NCBI GenBank assembly: GCA_946183095.1
Contig: CAMHBE010000114.1
Coordinates: forward strand, 1 to 6,530
Length of the DNA stretch: 6,530 nucleotides
Reading direction: 5' to 3'
DNA from: an uncultured Clostridia bacterium
Lineage (GTDB): Bacteria > Bacillota > Clostridia > Oscillospirales > Ruminococcaceae
Part shown: one piece after another, positions 1 through 5,528 of the stretch
How the letters are laid out: every line of letters begins with the position of its first letter
How positions within the stretch are numbered: the first letter of the stretch is position 1
Made by a program: the position numbers and the translations under genes
Notes under the pieces: generated by a model
Databases searched by the model: none
What the model was told of the DNA's origin: nothing
Seen by the model: only the letters and a program-made list of their open reading frames with translations

Positions 1-2090
1 GAGAGCATGACGCTGTAGCCGAGCTCCGTGAAGAACGTGAACCAGAACGGGTAGTTCTCATACATACCGAGAACGCGGGGAATGCCCACTATACCGCGCT
101 TTGCCTTGTCCTTGTCAAGAGGTTTGTAGTGCGCGAACAGCCTTTTGTATTTATAGTCGTACATATTCGGCAGAGAGGACTTGCCGGCACCCGTACCGGC
201 TCCGCGCTCACAGCGGTTGTTGGTGATAAAGCGCTTGCCGTCCGAGAACCTGCTTATCGTCAGCAGACAGTTGTTGGAGCATTTTCCGCAGCGTGCGGTG
301 GATTTTTCTATAGTGAAGTTTTCGAGCTTTTCAAGCGGAGATATCGTCGAACCCGTGCCGTCGTCGCGCTGCATAGCGACAAGTGCGCTGCCGTAAGCGC
401 CCATCAGTCCCGCCTTGTCGGGGCGTACCGCCTCACGTCCGCAGGTAAGCTCGAACGCACGCAGCACGGAGTTGTTCATGAATGTGCCGCCCTGCACGAT
501 TATCTTCTCGCCCATAGCCTTCGGGTCGCGTATCTTTATAACCTTGAAAAGTGCGTTCTTGACCACCGAGTAGCTAAGCCCCGCAGAGATGTCCGCCACC
601 GATGCGCCCTCTTTCTGCGCCTGCTTGACACGGCTGTTCATGAATACCGTACAGCGCGAGCCGAGATCCACGGGGTGTTCGGCTTCAAGACCTATCTCCG
701 CAAATTCACGGCTGGTCATGCCGAGCGCCGCCGCGAAGTTCTCGATGAAGGAACCGCAGCCCGATGAACAGGCTTCATTGAGGAGGATGCTCTCGATCTC
801 GCCGTTCTTGACACGCATACACTTCATATCCTGACCGCCTATGTCAAGGATGAACTCCACGCCGGGCAGTATCTTTTCGGCAGCCTTGTAGTGTGCCATA
901 GTCTCGATCTCGCCGTAGTCCACGCCGAGTGCGGCTTTTATGAGATGCTCGCCGTAGCCGGTAGCGGTGGCTTTCGCGATATACGCGCCCTCCGGCAGCT
1001 TAGAGTATATGTCTTTGAGGATCCCGATGACCGACTTCAGCGGATCGCCGAGGTTATTGTTATAAAAGGAATACAGCAGTTCCGCGTTTTCGCCGATAAG
1101 GCAGGCTTTCGTGGTGGTGGAGCCCGCGTCTATGCCGAGGTAGCACTTGCCCTTGTATGATGCAAGGTCGGCGGTGGGTATCTTTGCGCGGGAATGGCGC
1201 TCGATGAACTCCTGCTTCTCCTTTTCGTCGGCGAACAGCGGTGCAAGGCGCTCTACCTCATGCACCACGACACTGCCGAGCTGCGAGATCTTCTCTTTGA
1301 GTTCCGCGACCTTCACCGTGCTGCGGTTGTCGGCAAGTGCCGCGCCGGTAGCAACGAAAAGGTTCGCGTCGGGCGGGAATATGACATCTTCGGGCTTCAT
1401 GTTCAGTGTTTCGATGAAGCGCTGACGAAGTTCCGACAGATAGAACAGCGGACCTCCGAGGAACGCGACTTTACCGCGGATAGGCTTGCCGCACGCGAGA
1501 CCGCTTATGGTCTGATTCACGACGGACTGGAAAATGGACGCTGCGACATCCGATCTTTTAGCGCCGTCATTGAGCAGCGGCTGGATATCGCTCTTTGCGA
1601 AAACTCCGCACCTTGATGCTATCGGATATATCGTCTCGTAGTCCTTTGCAAGCTCGTTGAGCCCGGTGATATCTGTGTTAAGCAAAGCCGCCATCTGGTC
1701 GATGAACGCTCCCGTGCCGCCTGCGCAGGAACCGTTCATGCGCTGTTCGATACCGCCGCGCAGATAGGTTATCTTCGCATCCTCACCGCCGAGCTCGATA
1801 GCTATGTCGGTCTCCGGTATGAGGGCTTCGATAGCCACAGCGCCGGCTTCCACCTCCTGTATGAAGGGTATTCCGAGCCACTTTGCGGCGTTGATGCCGC
1901 CGGAACCCGTCACTGCAGCGGTGACTTCCTCGCCGTCCACCTTTTCAAGTCCCGCGAGGAGAACTTCCGCGAGGGTCTTCTTGATATCCGAGTAGTGCCG
2001 CTGATACTGCTTGTACACAAACTCATTGCTGTCGTTCACAACGGCTATCTTTACCGTTGTGGAGCCTACATCTAAACCTATATGGAGCAT
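1..2090 (-). CDS. Large acyl-CoA dehydratase activase with tandem BadF/BadG/BcrA/BcrD ATPase domains (partial, C-terminus beyond window)
   Basis: The reading frame is open from the ATG at 2090 to the window edge (696 residues visible). By family, these iron-sulfur ATPases (HgdC-like activators) use ATP hydrolysis to drive an electron into a 2-hydroxyacyl-CoA dehydratase. Two ASKHA domains are visible. Domain 1 has the phosphate-loop motif DVGSTTVK at residues 7-14 and cluster-type cysteines in NGSCAGGTG (C122) and [10 protein letters not shown] (C161). Domain 2 has DAGSTTTK at 321-328, DIGGQDMK near 416-423, and cysteines in NEACSSGCG (C441, C445) and [10 protein letters not shown] (C480). 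A further cysteine group follows at 601, 604, 608 and 627. The segment from about residue 660 ([15 protein letters not shown]) resembles the start of the DUF2229 region of the roughly 1,400-residue fused activases, so about half the protein is probably missing. The start is supported by AAGGTGG seven nucleotides upstream. The substrate cannot be inferred; no dehydratase gene is in view. Confidence 0.9.
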   Translation of the reverse strand, partial: MLHIGLDVGSTTVKIAVVNDSNEFVYKQYQRHYSDIKKTLAEVLLAGLEKVDGEEVTAAVTGSGGINAAKWLGIPFIQEVEAGAVAIEALIPETDIAIELGGEDAKITYLRGGIEQRMNGSCAGGTGAFIDQMAALLNTDITGLNELAKDYETIYPIASRCGVFAKSDIQPLLNDGAKRSDVAASIFQSVVNQTISGLACGKPIRGKVAFLGGPLFYLSELRQRFIETLNMKPEDVIFPPDANLFVATGAALADNRSTVKVAELKEKISQLGSVVVHEVERLAPLFADEKEKQEFIERHSRAKIPTADLASYKGKCYLGIDAGSTTTKACLIGENAELLYSFYNNNLGDPLKSVIGILKDIYSKLPEGAYIAKATATGYGEHLIKAALGVDYGEIETMAHYKAAEKILPGVEFILDIGGQDMKCMRVKNGEIESILLNEACSSGCGSFIENFAAALGMTSREFAEIGLEAEHPVDLGSRCTVFMNSRVKQAQKEGASVADISAGLSYSVVKNALFKVIKIRDPKAMGEKIIVQGGTFMNNSVLRAFELTCGREAVRPDKAGLMGAYGSALVAMQRDDGTGSTISPLEKLENFTIEKSTARCGKCSNNCLLTISRFSDGKRFITNNRCERGAGTGAGKSSLPNMYDYKYKRLFAHYKPLDKDKAKRGIVGIPRVLGMYENYPFWFTFFTELGYSVML

Positions 2091-2130
2091 AAATACCACC
2101 TTGGGGAAAAATATAACAATAATAATATCA

Positions 2131-2151
2131 CTGTATGCTTTGGACATACAG
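2131..2151. promoter_or_regulatory. Palindrome in the activase leader (possible operator or RNA hairpin)
   Basis: A perfect 7-bp inverted repeat, CTGTATG (2131-2137) and CATACAG (2145-2151), with a 7-nt centre, lies roughly at +5 to +25 of the predicted activase transcript. That position suits a repressor binding just downstream of the promoter or a small 5'-UTR hairpin. It has no U-tract, so it is not a terminator. The function is inferred from position only. Confidence 0.4.
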
Positions 2152-2162
2152 ATACATCATTT

Positions 2163-2191
2163 ATTATACTACAGTTCTTTTCAAATTGCAA
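2163..2191 (-). promoter_or_regulatory. Sigma-A-type promoter of the activase gene
   Basis: Reading the minus strand, a -35 box TTGCAA (2191-2186) is followed by a 17-bp spacer and a perfect -10 box TATAAT (2168-2163). Transcription should start near 2156, giving a leader of about 65 nt before the ATG at 2090. The surrounding DNA is strongly AT-rich. The gene therefore need not depend on read-through from the upstream secreted-protein gene. Confidence 0.75.
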
Positions 2192-2242
2192 TGCTTTTTT
2201 GCAAATTTACAAAAAATTATTTTTGTTTCATTTTGCAATAGT

Positions 2243-2276
2243 TGACCTGCCGCAGCAATAAAAAAACGGCAGGTCA
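2243..2276. repeat. Inverted repeat sharing an arm with the terminator
   Basis: TGACCTGCCG (2243-2252) and CGGCAGGTCA (2267-2276) form a perfect 10-bp inverted repeat with a 14-nt centre. The right arm is also one strand of the terminator stem at 2267-2293, so the two hairpins are mutually exclusive in the minus-strand RNA. In the alternative fold the U-tract falls in the loop. It could be decayed terminator sequence, a back-up hairpin or an antiterminator; the sequence alone does not decide. Confidence 0.5.
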
Positions 2277-2293
2277 CGGAATGTGACCCGCCG
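2260..2293 (-). terminator. Intrinsic terminator of the secreted-protein gene
   Basis: In the minus-strand RNA, the arm read from 2293 to 2283 (CGGCGGGTCAC) pairs with that from 2277 to 2267 (GTGACCTGCCG). This makes an 11-bp stem with a single G-U pair and a 5-nt loop, followed directly by seven U residues (2266-2260). It begins 8 nt after the stop codon of the secreted protein. This is a textbook Rho-independent terminator and separates that gene from the activase. Confidence 0.88.
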
Positions 2294-2300
2294 GGATGCG

Positions 2301-3092
2301 TTATGCCGTAACTTTTATCCTGATCTTGATGGAACTGCTGCCGTATTTTGCCGTTATCACAGCAGTCCCCTTTGCCTTTGCGGTAACTTTGCCCTTTGAG
2401 CTGACAGATGCCACCGAGCTTTTGGAGCTGGAAAAGCTCGCCGCGGCTCCGGACCCGGAGTCAAGAATACCGTCAAGCTGCAATGTCGAGCCTTTTTTAA
2501 GCGTTATCTGAAAATAAGCGAGTTTGTCTTCCGCGGCGGGAGTACCGCTCACGGTCAGCGATACGTTGTCAAAATACGAGTCGGATTCACTGCCGGTGTG
2601 GTAGAATGAATACAGCGAGACTCTTGCCACCGAAGCGTTCTTCGGCACAGTCGCGCTCACGCTGAGAAGATGCCACGAAGCGTTTTTGGAATCCTTTTTT
2701 GATGATGCGGAATCAATGAGTTTTCCGTTACTGTCAAAAAACTCTATCTTCAGCATGCTCTCGTCGGTATGACCGCTGTTGTAGGTGCGGTTCTGAGCGG
2801 AGAGAGTGGCTTTCATGCCCGCATAGCTGCCTATATTCACGTCCTGATAGATGCGTGTCCCGGCTGAACCTTTGTAGCCTCTCGGGTAGAAATAATACGA
2901 GTCGTAAGCAGATACCCCGTCATAATTCGTGCCGGTCTGCCAGATGCCGTCCGGGTCTTTCCACCCTTTCAGTCCGTTCGATGCGTTACCGTTGACGAGC
3001 AGTTCCGATGCCGCACCCGCGGGGATGAGCAGCGAGGTCATTGCCATTACCGCCGCTGTCAGCAGCGCGATGAATTTTGTAAGCCTTTTCAT
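2301..3092 (-). CDS. Secreted protein with jelly-roll (CBM-like) domain and C-terminal Big_2 Ig-like domain
   Basis: This is a 263-residue protein. Residues 1-28 form a classical Sec signal peptide: MKRLTKF, a hydrophobic core, then a signal-peptidase-I-like AGAA site near residues 25-28. Residues about 30-182 resemble the CBM4/9-type galactose-binding jelly roll: an opening ELLVNGNASNGLKGW and a closing SYFDNVSLTVSG, both characteristic of that fold, with many aromatic residues between (YDSYYFYPRGY). Residues about 190-263 match the Big_2 pattern (SSVASVSSKGKVTAKAKGTA). There is no sortase motif, dockerin, S-layer repeat or catalytic domain, so it is probably released or held by sugar or protein binding. 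The start is supported by AAGGAGG seven nucleotides upstream. It has its own promoter and terminator, so it is monocistronic. The ligand is unknown; a role in binding plant or host glycans or the cell's own wall is inference. Confidence 0.88.
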   Translation of the reverse strand: MKRLTKFIALLTAAVMAMTSLLIPAGAASELLVNGNASNGLKGWKDPDGIWQTGTNYDGVSAYDSYYFYPRGYKGSAGTRIYQDVNIGSYAGMKATLSAQNRTYNSGHTDESMLKIEFFDSNGKLIDSASSKKDSKNASWHLLSVSATVPKNASVARVSLYSFYHTGSESDSYFDNVSLTVSGTPAAEDKLAYFQITLKKGSTLQLDGILDSGSGAAASFSSSKSSVASVSSKGKVTAKAKGTAVITAKYGSSSIKIRIKVTA

Positions 3093-3136
3093 ATAGTATC
3101 CTCCTTTTCCGGGTGTGCCGTATGTTTATGTTTCTG

Positions 3137-3165
3137 ATTATACCATATAAATATATATATTGCAA
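3137..3165 (-). promoter_or_regulatory. Promoter of the secreted-protein gene
   Basis: On the minus strand, TTGCAA (3165-3160), a 17-bp spacer and TATAAT (3142-3137) form a strong promoter. TGG directly before the -10 box gives an extended -10 element (TGnTATAAT). The spacer is almost entirely A/T. The predicted start near 3130 leaves a leader of about 38 nt before the ATG at 3092. Confidence 0.75.
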
Positions 3166-3227
3166 CAAAAAACGCGCTGTTCGTTATATTGCACAAACAA
3201 ATTGTAAAAAAATATGCAATCTTTGTA

Positions 3228-3260
3228 CACATAGTACCTTGCAAAACAATGTACTATGTG
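3228..3260. promoter_or_regulatory. Candidate PadR operator overlapping the operon promoter
   Basis: The left arm CACATAGTACCTTG (3228-3241) and right arm CAATGTACTATGTG (3247-3260) match at 13 of 14 positions around the 5-nt centre CAAAA. The outer 10 bp are perfect. It spans the -35 box and reaches the TG of the extended -10. PadR-family dimers bind long palindromes of this kind and commonly repress their own gene, and padR is the first gene downstream. That PadR is the protein bound here is an inference. Confidence 0.7.
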
Positions 3261-3267
3261 GTATAAT
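3239..3267 (+). promoter_or_regulatory. Promoter of the padR-HAAS-DUF4097 operon
   Basis: TTGCAA (3239-3244), a 17-bp spacer and TATAAT (3262-3267) with a preceding TGG extended -10 element. Transcription should start near 3274. The -35 box lies in the middle of a long inverted repeat whose right arm runs into the extended -10, so a protein on that repeat would block RNA polymerase. Confidence 0.78.
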
Positions 3268-3281
3268 CAAAGCATACAAGA

Positions 3282-3308
3282 TACCTTGCAACACAAAGTA
3301 CCTTGTAA
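3282..3308. promoter_or_regulatory. Second operator-like site plus half-site in the operon leader
   Basis: TACCTTG-CAACA-CAAAGTA (3282-3300) repeats the core layout of the main operator (TACCTTG-CAAAA-CAATGTA at 3235-3253), with one mismatch between its arms. An overlapping half-site TACCTTGTAA begins at 3299. Both lie downstream of the predicted transcription start and upstream of the padR ribosome binding site. They may be auxiliary binding sites for the same regulator. Confidence 0.5.
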
Positions 3309-3317
3309 ATGCAAGAG

Positions 3318-3324
3318 AGGGGAG
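3318..3324 (+). promoter_or_regulatory. Ribosome binding site that fixes the padR start
   Basis: AGGGGAG lies 8 nt before the ATG at 3333. The earlier in-frame ATG at 3309 would place this motif inside the coding sequence and has no such motif before it. The shorter protein also begins like typical PadR proteins (MQTQLKRGTLEM). Confidence 0.8.
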
Positions 3325-3332
3325 CTGAAAAA

Positions 3333-3656
3333 ATGCAGACACAGCTTAAAAGAGGAACTCTGGAAATGTGTGTGCTGGCGATACTCTGTCGGGGCGACCG
3401 GTACGGATATGAACTGGTCAACATCATTTCCGACTGCCTGCACGTTACGGAAGGCACGATATACCCGCTGATGAAACGGCTGAAAGATGCCGGCAGCATA
3501 GATTCCTACATAGTGGAATCACAGGAAGGACCGCCGAGAAAATACTACCGCATAACAGAAAGCGGCAGACAGGCGGAAAAAGAACAGGAAGGCGAATGGC
3601 GGGAATTTTCGGCCGCTATAGACAAATTGCTCGACGGAGAGGAGAGAACAGCATGA
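3333..3656 (+). CDS. PadR-family transcriptional repressor (small, LmrR-like size)
   Basis: This 107-residue protein has the PadR winged helix-turn-helix layout. It opens with MQTQLKRGTLEMCVLAIL, followed by RYGYELVN. The probable recognition helix lies around EGTIYPLMKRLKDAG (residues 40-54), and the wing around PPRKYYRITESG (67-78). A short charged C-terminal helix (about 79-103) would serve dimerisation, as in the small PadR subgroup. PadR proteins are cytoplasmic dimeric DNA-binding repressors relieved by a ligand or partner. The start at 3333 is chosen from the ribosome binding site and family alignment. The stop codon overlaps the start of the next gene in an ATGA, indicating translational coupling with the HAAS membrane protein. 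The large inverted repeat over its promoter suggests autoregulation. The family assignment is secure; the signal is unknown. Confidence 0.95.
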   Translation: MQTQLKRGTLEMCVLAILCRGDRYGYELVNIISDCLHVTEGTIYPLMKRLKDAGSIDSYIVESQEGPPRKYYRITESGRQAEKEQEGEWREFSAAIDKLLDGEERTA

Positions 3657-4474
3657 TCTACGAAACGAAACACGAATTTATGGAGGGTCTGCGGACAGCT
3701 CTCGCACAGAACGATGTAAAAGATGCCCGCGAAATAATGATAGACTTTGAGCAGCACTTCGATGACGGTATCGCCGCCGGGGAGTCCGAAGCCGATATCT
3801 GCCGCAAGCTCGGTGATGTCGAGGAAGTCGTCAAGCAGTACATATCCGATGATGACGGCGGCGCTTCCGCAAATACCGCCAATACCGCAAATGCCGCAGG
3901 CAATGCAAACACCTCCGGCGGGATAAATACGGAAAAGACCGTATTCGATACCGAACAGCCGCAGACCGCCGAAAAGACGGTGTATGACAGCGGACAGAAC
4001 GGCGGAGCACAGACTGGCGGCAATTACAATTACAATAACAATAGCACCAACACCTCGACCGTTTACACGAACGTTTCCGGAAATAATCCCGATACGGGGG
4101 CAATAATAATAGCGCTCTGCCTTGATGTGTTCATCTACTCATGGGCGCTGCCGACGCTGGTCGGACTGATATTCGGACTTGCGGGTGCGGCGATAGGCAT
4201 AACGGTCAGCGGTATAGCGACATTCTTCTCCGGCGTCTTCGGTTTCTTCTTCGATGTCTCGGCAATGGTCAGCACAGGGCTGGCTCCGCTGTCTCTGCTT
4301 TTCCTCGGTATCACACTCACATCGCTTGGCGGTATGCTCGTCGTAGGTACGGTGTCGGCGGTGAGAGGCTTCATCAATCTTTGCATAGCGATAATCAATC
4401 AACATTCCAGAGCGTTCACAGGACGCAGGATACTCAACAGCATCGGTAAGAAAAAGGAGGCGGCTGCACAATGA
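3653..4474 (+). CDS. HAAS/DUF1700 domain membrane protein, putative PadR partner
   Basis: This 273-residue protein starts at the ATG overlapping the padR stop codon, with GGAGAGGAGAG a few bases upstream. Residues about 5-65 match the all-helical HAAS domain: EFMEGLRTAL, DFEQHFDDGIAAGESE and the KLGDVEEVVKQYI end. Residues 66-147 form a polar linker rich in Asn, Thr, Ala and Gly, with a three-fold ANT-type repeat (73-81), a duplicated EKTV(F/Y)D motif (94-99 and 107-112) and an Asn-rich patch (124-134). Residues about 148-249 hold at least three strongly hydrophobic segments (about 148-170, 170-203, 209-235) and perhaps a fourth. The tail RRILNSIGKKKEA is basic, so both ends should be cytoplasmic. 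HAAS proteins are habitually encoded next to PadR regulators and are thought to couple membrane events to them. The stop overlaps the next start (ATGA). The linker looks longer than usual for the family. Confidence 0.9.
   Translation: MIYETKHEFMEGLRTALAQNDVKDAREIMIDFEQHFDDGIAAGESEADICRKLGDVEEVVKQYISDDDGGASANTANTANAAGNANTSGGINTEKTVFDTEQPQTAEKTVYDSGQNGGAQTGGNYNYNNNSTNTSTVYTNVSGNNPDTGAIIIALCLDVFIYSWALPTLVGLIFGLAGAAIGITVSGIATFFSGVFGFFFDVSAMVSTGLAPLSLLFLGITLTSLGGMLVVGTVSAVRGFINLCIAIINQHSRAFTGRRILNSIGKKKEAAAQ
3869..3895 (+). repeat. Three 9-nt tandem repeats in the HAAS linker
   Basis: GCAAATACC, GCCAATACC and GCAAATGCC follow each other directly and encode Ala-Asn-Thr, Ala-Asn-Thr and Ala-Asn-Ala (residues 73-81). 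The array keeps the reading frame, so changes in copy number would alter linker length without breaking the protein. Confidence 0.7.
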
Positions 4475-5511
4475 GCAAGACAGGAAAACTTCTTCTGATA
4501 TTCGGTCTGACGGCGTTCGTCAGCCTTATAGCATTCGGCGTGTCGATAGCGATCCTCGGCGTATCGAACGGTAACTACAGTGTCAGTCTTTTCGGAGCGA
4601 ACATCCCGTTCATGCATTTCGGCGGGAGGAGCGAGGTGCAGTTCAACAACGGCGGCACGGTCTACACGTTTGACTCAGAACCGGGCAGATCTTATGATAT
4701 GACATTCGATGCGTCGGCGCTGACCGGGATCGACATCGAGACAGCGTCCGCGCACACCACCGTGACCTGCGGTGACACCGACGAGGTATATGTGAAATAT
4801 ACCGTCGGAGATGCAAGATTCAGATTTACCGCAGAACTCATAAACGGGAAGTTCACGGCACTGGAGCACAGCACAGGATTTTTCAGCTTCGGCTCTTTCA
4901 ACGCAGCGGAACTGGAGATAAAGCTCCCCGAAAAGATGTACAACAATGCCCGCGTCGCGGTGGCATCCGGCATAACAAAGGTGAACGGACTTACTTCCGA
5001 TTCGATGAACTGCGACCTTGCGAGCGGCGACCTTGAAATGAACATTTACGCAAAGAAGATAAGATTTTCGGCGGCATCGGGTCACGGCGTGTTCAGGAAC
5101 TGCACCGAAAACGCGTGCGAAGAGATCACCGTGCAGACAGCTTCCGGCGGGCAGGAATTCTACGGGTTCGGCTCAGATAACACCAATATAGATATCGCCA
5201 GCGGGAATGTGAAAATGCAGGGCTTGTCCGGTAAGGTCGATGTGGATATCGCTTCCGGAAAAGTAGAGCTCCTATATGCGGAATGGAACGGCGGTCTCGA
5301 TATTGATGTCATGAGCGGCAAGGCTGACATCACACTGCCTGCGGGTTCCGGCATCGACCTTGAATTTGACCGCGCTTCCGGCGGAATGGACATAAACCTT
5401 GACGGTACCGGCGAGTCGTTCCACAAGGACGCGGAAGGCATCTACGGCGGCAGCAACGTACACGAAGCCAACATCGACGTTGCGAGCGGCAATGTTTCGA
5501 TACACAACTGA
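4471..5511 (+). CDS. Membrane-anchored DUF4097 (Toastrack) beta-solenoid protein
   Basis: This 346-residue protein has one N-terminal hydrophobic helix (about residues 7-30) after MSKTGK. The positive-inside rule therefore puts the rest outside the membrane; a cleaved signal is less likely because no clear cleavage site follows. Residues about 65-346 form the DUF4097 solenoid, with strand-turn units ending in ASG or a variant (165-167, 184-186, 202-204, 224-226, 243-245, 252-254, 261-263, 281-283, 302-304, 338-340). The chain closes with IDVASGNVSIHN. DUF4097 belongs with the Toastrack-type domains found in LiaG-like envelope-stress proteins; no enzymatic residues are evident. The start overlaps the stop of the HAAS gene (ATGA), with AGGAGG 10 nt upstream. 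It is paralogous to the next gene, strongest over the C-terminal 100 residues (shared AEWNG, MSGKADI, LPAGSG and GIYGGSNVH). Confidence 0.9.
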   Translation: MSKTGKLLLIFGLTAFVSLIAFGVSIAILGVSNGNYSVSLFGANIPFMHFGGRSEVQFNNGGTVYTFDSEPGRSYDMTFDASALTGIDIETASAHTTVTCGDTDEVYVKYTVGDARFRFTAELINGKFTALEHSTGFFSFGSFNAAELEIKLPEKMYNNARVAVASGITKVNGLTSDSMNCDLASGDLEMNIYAKKIRFSAASGHGVFRNCTENACEEITVQTASGGQEFYGFGSDNTNIDIASGNVKMQGLSGKVDVDIASGKVELLYAEWNGGLDIDVMSGKADITLPAGSGIDLEFDRASGGMDINLDGTGESFHKDAEGIYGGSNVHEANIDVASGNVSIHN

Positions 5512-5528
5512 CAGAAAGGGACATCATC

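Noticed and set aside
129..767. A 212-residue plus-strand open frame inside the activase gene
   Set aside because: It is antisense to a continuous, motif-bearing activase reading frame, lacks a ribosome binding site and shows no recognisable domain. The same applies to the other plus-strand frames between 181 and 1995.
2011..2241. Short plus-strand frame running into the AT-rich intergenic region
   Set aside because: It is antisense to the activase start and promoter, has no ribosome binding site, and its composition follows the AT-rich intergenic DNA.
3309..3335. Earlier in-frame ATG for padR at 3309
   Set aside because: It would add eight residues that PadR proteins lack (MQERGAEK) and would put the ribosome binding site inside the gene; the ATG at 3333 fits both.
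3596..3652. Earlier in-frame ATG for the HAAS gene at 3596
   Set aside because: It would overlap padR by 61 nt without need. The ATG at 3653 has a ribosome binding site, an ATGA overlap and the expected HAAS N-terminus.
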